Notes: generated by a model not told the origin, from the sequence alone. Shown: positions 45,657 through 55,056, numbered from the stretch's first letter. The stretch: DNA of 62,628 nucleotides from Mycolicibacterium xanthum (GCF_019710635.1 NZ_JAIFZS010000023.1:1-62628), one strand, 5' to 3'. Numbers and translations: made by a program.

Positions 45657-48596
45657 TCATCCGGTCACGCCGGCCCTATCCAACCACTGCGCCACGAAGT
45701 CGACCAGATCGCCGACGCTTCGAATCTTCGGCAGCACCTCGGCGACGGTGATGTGCTCGAGTTCGGGATATTCCGCCCGCAGCCGATCAATGAGTCGAAG
45801 TTGCAGCAACGAGTCGTATCCCAAGTCTTCAGCAAGCCGGCTGGAACGGCCGAGCTTGGCGACCGGATAGCCGCCGACATCGGCGATCAACGCCAGTACC
45901 GCTTCCTCTCGGCCGGCCGGCGCCGGCGCGCGCTGCTCTGGCTCGGCGACGGGTGTGACAATGGGGGGCTGAGCCGTCGGCGGCGCAGCGGCGACCCCAC
46001 CGTCCAACCAGAACCGAGTGGAGTTGTCGAAGACGTACGGTGGAATCCGCTGCAGCGGTTCAGCCGGGGCGCCATAGCACGGCGACAAGTCGAACGAGTA
46101 CCCATCGCGCAGCATCGCCGCAGCTGCAGCCAGCAGCTCTGTTCCGTCTGAATCCGGCCCGCCGCACAGTGGTAGCAACCGGATCTGCGACGGCAGTCCA
46201 CACTGCACGGCCAGGGCCAGCAGCGTCGAACGCGGGCCGGCCTCAACGACATAGCCAGCATTTCCAGCATTCCGGGCAGCCTGTACTGCGTCGAAAAATC
46301 TTACTGGTGAACAGATCTGGTTGACCCAGTAGTCGCAGTCCATTTCGTGGCCCTCGACCTCTCTGCCGAGCACGGTGGAGAAGAGCGAGAACTCCGAGGG
46401 GCCCGGAACAAGGCCTGACAACTCACGCCGGAATGGCGCCACGATGGGCTCCATCAGCGGCGAGTGAAAGGCATGGGACACCCTGAGGTTCCGCGCCCGT
46501 CCGCCCTGTTCGCAGACCGCGGCACGGACACGCGCCACCGCGTCGGCGGCACCCGAGATGGCCACCGAGCGTGGCCCGTTGACGGCTGCGATCGCGCACT
46601 CCGGCTCGGCTGCGACCAGCCCCTCAGCCTGCTCGACATCGAGGTCGACCGCGATCATCGCCCCACCGGGGGGCAAGGAGCCGATCAGACGTCCCCTGAT
46701 TGCGATGAGCCTCGCCGCATCGTCGAGGGACAACACGCCCGCCAGACAGGCGGCGGCGACCTCGCCGACACTGTGGCCGACGCCGAAGGCCGGACGGATC
46801 CCGCTCTGCAGCAGTGTCTTTCCCAGCGCGTAGGACACCGCGAACAGCGCCGGCTGCGCGAAGCTGGTGTGATGCAGGCGGGGATCGTCGCCGAACATGA
46901 CCGCGCGAAGGTCCGATGACAGATGGGGGTCGAGGGCGGCCGTCACGGCATCCAGATGTTCGCGGTAGCTGGGATTGGCGTCGTAGAGCGGCCGCGTCAT
47001 GCCCGGATACTGGGTCCCTTGCCCCGAGCACAAGATCCCCACTGCGGCGGGAACCTTGCTCATCGGGGCGGACGATGCCAGCTCGGCCCGCGCGCCGGCG
47101 AGAAACTCACGCAACCCATCGACCAATTCGGCGCGGTCACCTTCCAGCACAACGCGACACCGATGCGATCGCTTCACGACGTTGGTGGTGTGGCACCAGG
47201 ACGCCAGCCGTGGCTCGTCGATGGTCGGCAGCACGGTGGCGATCGACGCAACGTTGCGGCGCAAGGCCTGCTCGGAGGGCGCCGACAGGGTCAGGACACC
47301 GGTCCTACCCGGATGAGGTGCTGCCGCGACCGGCGCGGACTCCAGCACCGCGTGCGCGTTGCTGCCGCCGAGTCCGAATGAGCTCACCGCTCCCAATGCG
47401 CCATTGGCAGGCAATCTCTGCGGACTCTCGGCCAGACGCAGCCCGTGCGCGTCCAGCCGCAATCTCGGATTGGCCCGGTTGCCGAACACCGTCTGCGGCA
47501 GCGTGCGATGGTGCAGCGCCAGGCATGCCTTGATGAACGACGCAATCCCCGCGCAGCCCTCGGTGTGCCCGATGTTTCCCTTGACCGAACCCAGCAGGCA
47601 TGGCTCGCTGCGCCGCGTCTTATGAATATCGCCCAGTGCGTTGGCCTCGATCATGTCGCCGAGAATCGTTCCGGTACCGTGTGCTTCCACGAAGTCGATC
47701 TGTCCGGCCTCGAGTTCTGCAAGGTCGAGCGCGCGGCGCATCAGATTCACCTGGGATTGCCGGTTCGGGGCAGTGATCCCATTGCTGCGGCCGTCGTGGT
47801 TGGCGACCGAACTCTTCACGACGGCGTAGATCGGCTGGCCGTCGGCAACGGCGTCGTCCAGTCGACGCAGCACCACCGCGGCCACGCCCTCACCCCGGCC
47901 GATGCCGTCGGCGCACTGCCCGAATGGTTTGCAGCGACCATCCGGCGCGGAAAGCCCGGCCTGGGTGTAGAAGATCGAAAGCGCCGGTGTCAGAAGCAGA
48001 TTCGCACCAGCAGCGATGACAGTCTCGGATTCCCCGGACGCCAGGGCGGCACAGGCTTGGTGCACGGCCATCAGTGATGACGAGCAGGCGGAATCGATGG
48101 CCATGCTCGGTCCGGTGAGGTTCAGGTGGTATGAGATGCGGTTTGCCGTCATGAAGTAGCCGCTGCCCGTACCACGGAATACCGTGATCCCGGCGAAGTC
48201 GAGAATCTGACGGATGCCCCACTCGCTGGACATCATGCCGACGAAGACCCCGGTTGACGTGCCGGCCAGCGACCGCGGATCAATTCCGCCGTCTTCGAGT
48301 GCGCGCCATGATGCCTGCAGCAGTAGTCGCTGCTGCGGGTCGAGCGCCGCCGCCTCGATCGGCGCTATGCCGAAGAAGTCGTTGTCGAATGCGTCCACTT
48401 CGTCGATGAAATGGGCGCGTCGGGTGTTCATCGATCCGGCGACGCTGTCGGAGCGATAGTAGGCGTCGATGTTCCAGCGCTGCGAAGGCACTTCGGTGTC
48501 GGTGACGACGCCGTCCATGAGTAGTCGCCAGTACGCCTCCTTGTCGGGTGCACCCGGGAAGCGGCAGTCGATGCCGACCACGGCGATCGGTATCAC
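45657..48596 (-). CDS. Single-module PKS without reductive domains: KS-AT-ACP
   Basis: A 979-residue PKS starting at GTG 48596, which overlaps the preceding ACP stop (GTGA). The KS (about 1-430) has Cys171 in DSACSSS, EAHGTGT and a KGNIGHTEG His. The AT has GQGTQYPGM, a GHSVGE nucleophile motif and HAFH, predicting malonyl-CoA. The C-terminal ACP has its Ser in DLGYDSL. No KR, DH or ER is present, so each extension leaves a beta-keto group. That is the kind of chain the downstream Dar-type enzymes need. A Pro/Ala-rich linker separates AT and ACP. Confidence 0.92.
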   Translation of the reverse strand: MIPIAVVGIDCRFPGAPDKEAYWRLLMDGVVTDTEVPSQRWNIDAYYRSDSVAGSMNTRRAHFIDEVDAFDNDFFGIAPIEAAALDPQQRLLLQASWRALEDGGIDPRSLAGTSTGVFVGMMSSEWGIRQILDFAGITVFRGTGSGYFMTANRISYHLNLTGPSMAIDSACSSSLMAVHQACAALASGESETVIAAGANLLLTPALSIFYTQAGLSAPDGRCKPFGQCADGIGRGEGVAAVVLRRLDDAVADGQPIYAVVKSSVANHDGRSNGITAPNRQSQVNLMRRALDLAELEAGQIDFVEAHGTGTILGDMIEANALGDIHKTRRSEPCLLGSVKGNIGHTEGCAGIASFIKACLALHHRTLPQTVFGNRANPRLRLDAHGLRLAESPQRLPANGALGAVSSFGLGGSNAHAVLESAPVAAAPHPGRTGVLTLSAPSEQALRRNVASIATVLPTIDEPRLASWCHTTNVVKRSHRCRVVLEGDRAELVDGLREFLAGARAELASSAPMSKVPAAVGILCSGQGTQYPGMTRPLYDANPSYREHLDAVTAALDPHLSSDLRAVMFGDDPRLHHTSFAQPALFAVSYALGKTLLQSGIRPAFGVGHSVGEVAAACLAGVLSLDDAARLIAIRGRLIGSLPPGGAMIAVDLDVEQAEGLVAAEPECAIAAVNGPRSVAISGAADAVARVRAAVCEQGGRARNLRVSHAFHSPLMEPIVAPFRRELSGLVPGPSEFSLFSTVLGREVEGHEMDCDYWVNQICSPVRFFDAVQAARNAGNAGYVVEAGPRSTLLALAVQCGLPSQIRLLPLCGGPDSDGTELLAAAAAMLRDGYSFDLSPCYGAPAEPLQRIPPYVFDNSTRFWLDGGVAAAPPTAQPPIVTPVAEPEQRAPAPAGREEAVLALIADVGGYPVAKLGRSSRLAEDLGYDSLLQLRLIDRLRAEYPELEHITVAEVLPKIRSVGDLVDFVAQWLDRAGVTG

Positions 48597-48853
48597 GGCA
48601 CCGCTCGCTCGGCGAGAAGATATGCGGCAATGGCCTCGATGGTCGGGTAGTCCCAGACGATGGTGGTTTCGACGTCGAATCCCTTCTCGTCCAGTAGGTC
48701 CACGCACAACGCCAGGCCGGAGGCGGAGTCGATCCCACAGTCGGCCAACGGCTTGTCGATGTCGATCACGCCCGGAGGAACGTTGACATATCCGGCGACC
48801 TTGATGGTCAGCCAGTCGACAAGTTCCTGATACTCCGAAGCGTGAGCGGTCAT
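48593..48853 (-). CDS. Free-standing acyl carrier protein
   Basis: An 86-residue carrier protein. The phosphopantetheine Ser is in DCGIDSASGLAL. The helix after it (VWDYPTIEAIAAYLLAE) matches the PKS-type ACP end. It lies 33 bp after the DarA-like gene and overlaps the KS-AT-ACP gene by four bases. It is therefore translated with the PKS. It probably receives the FAAL-activated fatty acid and presents it to the PKS KS. Which of the two free ACPs pairs with the FAAL cannot be told. Confidence 0.88.
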   Translation of the reverse strand: MTAHASEYQELVDWLTIKVAGYVNVPPGVIDIDKPLADCGIDSASGLALCVDLLDEKGFDVETTIVWDYPTIEAIAAYLLAERAVP

Positions 48854-48886
48854 GGGACTCTCACATCCGGATCGCTGGTCGGCCCA

Positions 48887-49831
48887 TCACGGCGTCACCG
48901 CCTCGTAGACAGCTGCCCCCACCGAAGAGATCCGCCGGCGCACGAAACCCTCCACCATCGCCCCGAACCGCGCACCGCCCGCGAGCGCCGCGCACCCGAT
49001 CAGCGGCAGACCGACCACGATGGCGATCGTCAATCCGAGCACGAACGTTGCCAAGCTGACGGCCTGCGCAATCGTGCCGTATCGCTGAGCCGATCGAACG
49101 GTTTCACCCCACCGCCGAAACACCGTCCCGGCAAGGAGGTCGCCGGCAGCAAGGGTGGGAACAATGGGGGCCGCGTCTTGCGGGCACCGCCCCGATTCGC
49201 CCATCCGGCGCCCCACATCCCCGATCCGAGCCAGTTCCGCGTCACCGATCCCGGCTCTCCCGAACCACAGGAAAGGTTCGCGACGGCCGGTCAGCAGCCA
49301 GCGCAGCGTGGTCACCAATGTCGTCGCCTGCAGCCGCGTGTCGGTCGCGGCGATCACCCCGACGTGTCGCGCGCCCGCGGAGCGCAGCAGCGCGGACACC
49401 TCGATTGCCGCCGAGTACCACATGTTGCGGCAGGCGACCAGCGAAACGACCGACCGGTTGCAGACCACCTCGGGATGCGCTTTCAGCAGTGACCGGATGG
49501 GCAGCGAGGGTGCCAGGTACCACACCTGATAGGCCAGGATCACCAATTGCCCTGGTTCGGTACCGAAACCGCCCGCCGGCTCGATGAGATCCACCAGCGA
49601 CTCCGGATCCACCGCTGCGGGGAACACCCCAAAGAATCGCCGGATCGGCCACGGGAACGGGAACTCGACGCGTGGTTTCACCGGCACCCACCGGATGTCC
49701 CACCCCTGGGCGAGCAGAGGAGCGGTCAATGCCTCGGCGACCTCGCGCAGCTGCCCGGTCTGCGAATACCAGTACACCACCGCGCGAGGGTGAGGCTGGT
49801 CGGCCGAGACGGCATCCGGCGCAGTGGTCAT
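48887..49831 (-). CDS. DarA-like dialkylresorcinol condensing/aromatising enzyme
   Basis: A 314-residue protein with a flavodoxin-like start (AVVYWYSQTGQLREVAEAL). It also has VILAYQVWYLAPSLPIRSLLKAHP and VSLVACRNMWYSA, which I associate with the dialkylresorcinol condensing enzyme family (DarA). A hydrophobic helix near residues 260-285 suggests membrane association. In Dar systems the partner DarB makes a cyclohexanedione from acyl thioesters and DarA aromatises it. ATG 49831 overlaps the stop of the DarB-like gene (ATGA), as expected for a partner pair. The family call rests on pattern memory plus context. Confidence 0.75.
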   Translation of the reverse strand: MTTAPDAVSADQPHPRAVVYWYSQTGQLREVAEALTAPLLAQGWDIRWVPVKPRVEFPFPWPIRRFFGVFPAAVDPESLVDLIEPAGGFGTEPGQLVILAYQVWYLAPSLPIRSLLKAHPEVVCNRSVVSLVACRNMWYSAAIEVSALLRSAGARHVGVIAATDTRLQATTLVTTLRWLLTGRREPFLWFGRAGIGDAELARIGDVGRRMGESGRCPQDAAPIVPTLAAGDLLAGTVFRRWGETVRSAQRYGTIAQAVSLATFVLGLTIAIVVGLPLIGCAALAGGARFGAMVEGFVRRRISSVGAAVYEAVTP

Positions 49832-50979
49832 GGCTGGGCATCCGAGACCGAATCCGCCGTCACTGCGGTCAGATGCATGAACGAGACGACGAAACGCCCC
49901 GACTCCGGGACCATGCACAACAGCGTGTCGCCGTCCCTGATCAGGCCCTCCGTCATCATCTCGTCGAGGATGACGAAAATGGCTGCGCTGCCGATGTTTC
50001 CGACTCTCGTCAGGTTGCTGTACCAGATCTCCGGACCGCCGGCGGGGACGCCGCGCCGAGTGAATTCGCCCAACATCATGGACTTCATCCGTTCGCTCGA
50101 ATAATGCGCGGGAAACCAGGTCACTGTCTCCGGGTCGAACTTGCCCATCGCGAGCAGACGCTCGTACTCGTCGATTCCAACGCGGACCAAGTGGGGCAGC
50201 AGGGAGAGCTTCTGCCGAAGAGCGAACGCACCGTCGGCGGCGGCGGCCGCAGTGCTCGGGTAGTCGCCCCAGGTCTTCTCGCACGCATTGTCGTTGCTGC
50301 CGAAGAACATGCACGCCTTCTCGGTGTTCGCGAACGACGTCAGCGAGATCCAGTCGACGCGAAGGCTGACCCCCGATGTCGCGGGCGCGCTCTCGACCAC
50401 CACGGCACCCGCGCCATCGGAGAGCATGTAGCGCAAGAACGCGGTTTCCATCGGCAGCGACCCGTCGTCGTCGATCGCTCTCATTTCCTCGTAACGGGTG
50501 CTCTTGAACCCCCGAGACGCCAACTCGCTGGCCACGCAGATCGCGTTGCGTTTCTCGCCGATCGCCACCTGAAGATAGGCGGTCTTCATCGCCATCATCC
50601 CGCAACTGCAGATACCGTGCGCGGTCGCGATCTCGAGCGGACCGTAGCCCAACTCGCCGTGCACCATGCTGGCGTGGCCGGGGCCCATCACGTCCGGCAT
50701 CGTCGTCGCCGCCGAGAGCAGTTCGACGTCGTCGGGGCCCAGCCCGGCGCGCTCGGCAGCGTTGCGGACCGCAGCAGCCGCCATCGCCGCATTCGACACC
50801 ACGGTTCGCTGACTTTTGTCGATCGCGTAGTGGCGCGTCTTGATCCCGCAGTTCGTCAGGATCAGGTCCTTGAGATCCGAGGACGCGTGTCCCGCTTTTC
50901 CTATGTAGTCCTCGATTTCATCGTTGGGCACCGGGTAGCCGGGAAGAAACGAGCCGGTTGCCGTGATGTACGCACTCAT
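49828..50979 (-). CDS. DarB-like ketosynthase (KAS III fold)
   Basis: A 383-residue KAS III-type enzyme. It starts YITATGSFLPGYPVPNDEIEDYIG. A catalytic Cys lies in HGICSCGMMAMK, a His in WFPAHYSSER and an Asn in TRVGNIGSAAIF, so the Cys-His-Asn triad looks complete. The CSCG surrounding the nucleophile differs from the ACSG of FabH. DarB-type enzymes condense a beta-ketoacyl thioester with a second acyl thioester and cyclise the product. It overlaps the DarA-like gene and follows a small ACP gene by 20 bp. Confidence 0.82.
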   Translation of the reverse strand: MSAYITATGSFLPGYPVPNDEIEDYIGKAGHASSDLKDLILTNCGIKTRHYAIDKSQRTVVSNAAMAAAAVRNAAERAGLGPDDVELLSAATTMPDVMGPGHASMVHGELGYGPLEIATAHGICSCGMMAMKTAYLQVAIGEKRNAICVASELASRGFKSTRYEEMRAIDDDGSLPMETAFLRYMLSDGAGAVVVESAPATSGVSLRVDWISLTSFANTEKACMFFGSNDNACEKTWGDYPSTAAAAADGAFALRQKLSLLPHLVRVGIDEYERLLAMGKFDPETVTWFPAHYSSERMKSMMLGEFTRRGVPAGGPEIWYSNLTRVGNIGSAAIFVILDEMMTEGLIRDGDTLLCMVPESGRFVVSFMHLTAVTADSVSDAQP

Positions 50980-50999
50980 GCCGATCTGGCTCCGATGGT

Positions 51000-51287
51000 C
51001 TAGTCGTCAACGAGGTGCTCAGCCGTAGGCCACTGCGCTCGGTTCAAGAAGACGAACTTCTTGAAATCGGAAAATGTGCGGACCCCGGCGATGCGCTCAT
51101 CGTCGAGCGGGAGGCCGTACTTGGTCGACAGAATGTCGCCGATGGCGAGAACTCCGAGCGAATCCAGCCCCAGATCGGCAAGCGTGGATTCATCGGTGAT
51201 TTCATCGGCGTCGACACCGTAGTGCGCGTGCAGGTACCCGATGATGTCACGTTCGACATCGTTTGCTAATGACATGACAGTCGCCAC
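51000..51287 (-). CDS. Acyl carrier protein (DarC-like position)
   Basis: A 95-residue carrier protein with the Ser in LADLGLDSLGVL. The acidic helices are typical of a type II ACP. Its place directly before the DarB/DarA pair matches the ACP of Dar clusters. The start is ambiguous. GTG 51287 opens the frame but is only two bases after GGAAGG, while ATG 51275 lies 14 bases after it. It overlaps the end of a short upstream frame (51266-51412) with a much better ribosome site, so coupled translation is likely. Confidence 0.85.
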   Translation of the reverse strand: MATVMSLANDVERDIIGYLHAHYGVDADEITDESTLADLGLDSLGVLAIGDILSTKYGLPLDDERIAGVRTFSDFKKFVFLNRAQWPTAEHLVDD

Positions 51288-51412
51288 ATCCTTCCCGCTA
51301 GACCCTTTGCCCGAACACGCTCACCACTGACGGCGTCTCGCGGGCTGCGAAAGGACCCGCTGAGCGGAACCGGGGGACTCAGCGCGTTGGGCAGTCGATC
51401 TGGGTTTGTCAT
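51266..51412 (-). CDS. Possible 48-residue leader peptide ahead of the ACP-Dar-PKS operon
   Basis: A GAGGAGGAGG run lies about eight bases before ATG 51412, one of the strongest ribosome sites in the window. The frame reads MTNPDRLPNALSPPVPL and ends WRLSCH at a TAG inside the ACP coding start. No family is known. It may serve only to deliver ribosomes to the poorly preceded ACP start, or encode a small peptide. Coding is unproven. Confidence 0.4.
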   Translation of the reverse strand: MTNPDRLPNALSPPVPLSGSFRSPRDAVSGERVRAKGLAGRMWRLSCH

Positions 51413-51754
51413 CACGCAGACCTCCTCCTCAGTGATACGAACCAACAGCATGGTTGGTTCACCGCGGAGGCTACGGGCAGAAGCCGGTGTGCATCGCGCA
51501 GGCGATCACAACATCAGACGATACGCCGGTTCGTGTTGCTGGCGAAACGAGTCAGCGGCGGCCACATCCACTGATCTCGACCGACCAGACCGCACCCGCC
51601 TCGTGCTGCCCGATCCGCACCCTGCGACCCACCACGATGGCGCCGGCGGAGGCCCGCTCAATGGGGTCCGCGGTGCCTGCACACGCGGTAACCTTGGTGC
51701 GGATCTCACCGACGGATACCGGCGGGCACTGAACGGGGCCGATCCCCCGTTAGC

Positions 51755-51794
51755 CGCGTCCAGTCGGGAAGGACCGCGTCCAGCCGGGAAGGAC
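51755..51794 (+). repeat. 20-bp tandem duplication carrying the ribosome site
   Basis: Two copies of a 20-bp unit (51755-51774 and 51775-51794) differ at one base. Each contains GGGAAGGA. The second copy is the ribosome site of the O-methyltransferase gene, six bases before ATG 51801. It lies in the roughly 390-bp divergent region between the two operons. Confidence 0.85.
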
Positions 51795-51800
51795 GTAGCC

Positions 51801-52919
51801 ATGGACCAGCGGACCGCCCCACCGACTTTTCCCACTCCTCCGGTTCCACTGGTGCGCGCACTCGAACGCGTCCGACACTATCTCTACCGCCTCAATCAAA
51901 AGCTCGTCCCGGCCCCGCTGGCCATGACCGAACTGATCATGGGTCACATGCCGCCGCAAGCCATCGCGGCGGCCGCCGAACTGCGGTTGGCCGACGCACT
52001 CGCCGATGGGCCACTGCCCGGAGACGAATTGGCCCGCCGCGTCGGCGCGAACCCTGCGGCGCTGGCGCGGCTGCTGCGAGCGCTGATCAGTCGCGGCATC
52101 TTCCGCGAGCTGCGCGATGGCCGCTATGCGCTGACTCCGCTGGCCGGCACATTGCGCTCGGACGCACCCGTTTCGTTGGCAAGCTGGGCGCGGTTTTACG
52201 GCTCACCAGAGTATCGCGAATTCTGGTCGTTGCTGGTAGACGCGGTGCGGACCGGGCAGTCGGTCGTCCCGTCGCTGAAAGGCACCGACCCTTTCTCCTA
52301 CCTGGCCGAGAACCCTAAGCTGGCCGCGCTGTTCAACGACGGCATGACGGCCATCTCCGAGGTGACGGCGGCGTCCATCGTGGCGGCCTACGACTTCGGC
52401 AGGTTTCCGGTCATCGTCGATGTCGGAGGCGGACAGGGCCGACTGCTCGCGGCGATCCTTGCTGCCACGCCGAGCGCCCACGGCGTGCTCTATGACCTGC
52501 CCAATGTCGTCACCGGTGCGCCGGCAGTGCTCGAGCGGGATGGCGTCAATGACCGGGTGCGCATCGAGGGCGGCTCGTTCTTCGCCAGCGTGCCCGCCGG
52601 CGGCGATGCCTACGTTCTTCAAAGGGTCATCCATGATTGGGACGATGAAGCTGCGCAAACGATCCTGCGCAACATCGCGGCAGCGGCACCCGATCAGGCC
52701 ACGCTGTTGCTGGTTGAGATGGTGATTCCCCGACATCACCGCGAGTTCGCCGGCAATTGGGCCGACCTGGACATGCTGGTCCTTGCCGAAGGCCGTGAGC
52801 GTACCGCAGAGCAGCATCGTGAACTATTGCGGCGCAGTGGCTTTCACCTAACGCGAATTATCGAGACGGCCTTGCCTTTCTGCATAATCGAGGCCTCACC
52901 CATCAAGCGGGATGCCTGA
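51801..52919 (+). CDS. COMT-type SAM-dependent O-methyltransferase
   Basis: A 372-residue methyltransferase of the plant-COMT/bacterial polyketide type. The N-terminal dimerisation winged helix (ELRLADALADGPLPGDELARRVG) precedes the SAM domain. Motif I is VIVDVGGGQG, with a VLYDLPNVV acidic loop. The putative catalytic base is His in RVIHDWDDE. It should methylate a phenolic hydroxyl, fitting a resorcinol or hydroquinone product of the divergent Dar-type operon. ATG 51801 follows GGAAGG. The open frame continues upstream to 51387 but that part lacks family similarity. Confidence 0.9.
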   Translation: MDQRTAPPTFPTPPVPLVRALERVRHYLYRLNQKLVPAPLAMTELIMGHMPPQAIAAAAELRLADALADGPLPGDELARRVGANPAALARLLRALISRGIFRELRDGRYALTPLAGTLRSDAPVSLASWARFYGSPEYREFWSLLVDAVRTGQSVVPSLKGTDPFSYLAENPKLAALFNDGMTAISEVTAASIVAAYDFGRFPVIVDVGGGQGRLLAAILAATPSAHGVLYDLPNVVTGAPAVLERDGVNDRVRIEGGSFFASVPAGGDAYVLQRVIHDWDDEAAQTILRNIAAAAPDQATLLLVEMVIPRHHREFAGNWADLDMLVLAEGRERTAEQHRELLRRSGFHLTRIIETALPFCIIEASPIKRDA

Positions 52920-53103
52920 CACGCGGGGGTTGATCTGCCCCGCAGGGACGCCGATCGGGATCAGTCGCTGTGGGAATGACGCCCTCGCCGGGCGGCACCT
53001 CGGCGCCGCATCCACCGACCTCTGCAAGCCGGGCGCCGGCGCTCGTCGGGCGTGCAAACGCCCGTACAGCCGAGCGTCCCACGGTTCGACAAAGCGCTGA
53101 GCG

Positions 53104-54921
53104 ATGACCGACGACCAGATTGTCATCGTGGGCGGCGGTTCGACCGGTTGCACCCTTGCCCTGCACCTGGCCCGACGAGGCATATCCTCCATCGTCCTCG
53201 AGCGTCGGGAGGAACCCCTGGTCCATCCCGCCGCCCACGTGATCAACGCGCGCTCCCTGGAGATCTGGCATCAGGCATCACCCGCACTGACGGAGGAGCT
53301 TCTTGCACTCGCGACACCTACCGAGAAGTTGGGAAGCATCCGCTGGTGCTGCGGGTTGGCTCACGAGCCACTGGGTGAGATCGATGTGGCGGCGGACCCT
53401 CAACTACAGGAGCGGCTACGCACCTACAGTCCGTTTCTGATATCCCACATTGGGCAGCATCTGCTCATGCCGGTCTTCTGGGCGGCGCTCGAACGCGAAC
53501 CACTGGTGAATTTTCGGCGCGGTACGTCGGTCGAGCGAGTCTGCGAGAGGGCCGGCCGCATGGTCGTCGACATCCGCCCTCGGTCAAGGCCGGCCGAGCG
53601 CCTCAGTGCCCGCTACGTGGTCGCAGCGGATGGGGCGAACAGCACCGTCCGCGAACGTGCCGGCATCGCGATGCAAGGCAGGGTCCTGACCCACATCGGC
53701 AGCGTGTTCTTCCATGCCCCCCGGCTGTTTGCCGCCGACACCCCCAGGCCACTGCTGGCTTGGATATACCAGCCGCGGTTTTGTGGCGCGCTTGTCTCGC
53801 ATGCCGCCGATCACTACGTGTTGATGACGCCATACCTCCACCGGGACCAAGCGGTTGCCCGGGACAGCGACGCGTACTGGAACCGCGTGCTCCCCGAAGT
53901 CTTGGGCATGGGCCAGGGCTTCACCGTCCGCTCCACCGGCACGTGGACGATGACCTCGCAGATCGCAAGCCGCTTTCGGCGCGGGCAACTGCTACTCGCG
54001 GGCGACGCCGCCCACCGGTTCCCGCCGGCAGGCGGTTTCGGTCTGAACAGCGGCGTGCAAGATGCGCAGAACCTGGCCTGGAAAATCGCAGCGATCATCG
54101 ACGCACAGGCGGATGACGCCTTGCTCGATACCTATGATCCCGAGCGGCGACCAGTCGTTGAGCGGTTCGCCCGGCAGAGCGTCAAGAACTTCTTCCGCCT
54201 CGACGAGGTCACCGCTCCACTTGGCATCACCAACCGGGCGATCTGCAAGGCGACCGAGGCCGTCGGCCAGCCGCCCCTCTCCTGGGTGCCGGGACGGCTC
54301 TTGGGATCGGCCTGTGACCGGGCGACGCGGCTGCAGACCAGGCGCACCAAGGTGCTACTGGCCGGAGGGGCCCGCGGCCGGCGCCTTCGTGCACAGATTT
54401 CGGCCACCATCCCGGGCCAACTCGAACACTTCGTGTTCCAGGGGCTCGAATTCGGCTATATGTATCGGGGCCCACTGATCGCACCCGGGCCCGACGACAA
54501 TCCGCTCGAGCAGTCCGACATCGTTACGTACCGCCCCACCACAAGGCCCGGGGCACGACTGCCGCACGCCTACGTGCTTCACGAGGGTCGGCGGGTACCG
54601 GTTCACGACATACTCTGCCCCGCCGGGCTCACCCTCCTCACCTCGAGCGCAGTGCAATGGCGCGCTGCGCTGCGCACGCAGCGACACTCGGCCGCACTGC
54701 CCGTCTTGATCACCTGCCTTACCGCCGCGGACCCGCACGATCAGGGTGAACTGCTCGCGCTGTTCGAGGTCGGTCATCGAGGCGCCGTCCTGGTACGTCC
54801 CGACGGCCATGTCGCATGGCGAACCACCAAACCCGCCCCCGAGGGGAGTTCCGACCTCAACCGATTTCTCGAGGAGCGATGGCTGCCCTACTGGCAGCGG
54901 ACGCAACAGCGACACGTCTGA
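53104..54921 (+). CDS. Group A flavin aromatic hydroxylase (PheA/MhpA-like)
   Basis: A 605-residue FAD monooxygenase. The dinucleotide motif is IVGGGSTGCTLAL, the DG motif VAADGANSTVRERAG, and the GD motif LLLAGDAAHRFPPAGGFG with LNSGVQDAQNLAWK. The last 150 residues fit the thioredoxin-like domain of phenol hydroxylases. It should hydroxylate an aromatic ring using NAD(P)H and O2. Next to the O-methyltransferase it could turn a dialkylresorcinol into a methoxylated quinol or quinone; this is inference. ATG 53104 follows a TGA in GCTGAGCGATG, without a clear ribosome site. A gap of 184 bp separates it from the methyltransferase. Confidence 0.9.
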   Translation: MTDDQIVIVGGGSTGCTLALHLARRGISSIVLERREEPLVHPAAHVINARSLEIWHQASPALTEELLALATPTEKLGSIRWCCGLAHEPLGEIDVAADPQLQERLRTYSPFLISHIGQHLLMPVFWAALEREPLVNFRRGTSVERVCERAGRMVVDIRPRSRPAERLSARYVVAADGANSTVRERAGIAMQGRVLTHIGSVFFHAPRLFAADTPRPLLAWIYQPRFCGALVSHAADHYVLMTPYLHRDQAVARDSDAYWNRVLPEVLGMGQGFTVRSTGTWTMTSQIASRFRRGQLLLAGDAAHRFPPAGGFGLNSGVQDAQNLAWKIAAIIDAQADDALLDTYDPERRPVVERFARQSVKNFFRLDEVTAPLGITNRAICKATEAVGQPPLSWVPGRLLGSACDRATRLQTRRTKVLLAGGARGRRLRAQISATIPGQLEHFVFQGLEFGYMYRGPLIAPGPDDNPLEQSDIVTYRPTTRPGARLPHAYVLHEGRRVPVHDILCPAGLTLLTSSAVQWRAALRTQRHSAALPVLITCLTAADPHDQGELLALFEVGHRGAVLVRPDGHVAWRTTKPAPEGSSDLNRFLEERWLPYWQRTQQRHV

Positions 54922-55056
54922 TGTTTCGAGCGACCGGCGGACGGCGTACGTTCGCCCGGCAGGCACCGGCGAGTGGCGAATTAGCGAGCGGCGCCGAACG
55001 CGGCAGCCCAAGCATCCCGTTGACTTGAGCCCCGCCGGGTTGGCAGATGCAGTGTG

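Noticed and set aside
51801..52919. Assigning the O-methyltransferase as the Rv0567 orthologue
   Set aside because: The neighbourhood is suggestive, but its orientation relative to the yajQ-gpsA block differs from what I expect for Rv0567, and it lies inside the island border. Orthology cannot be claimed without a search.
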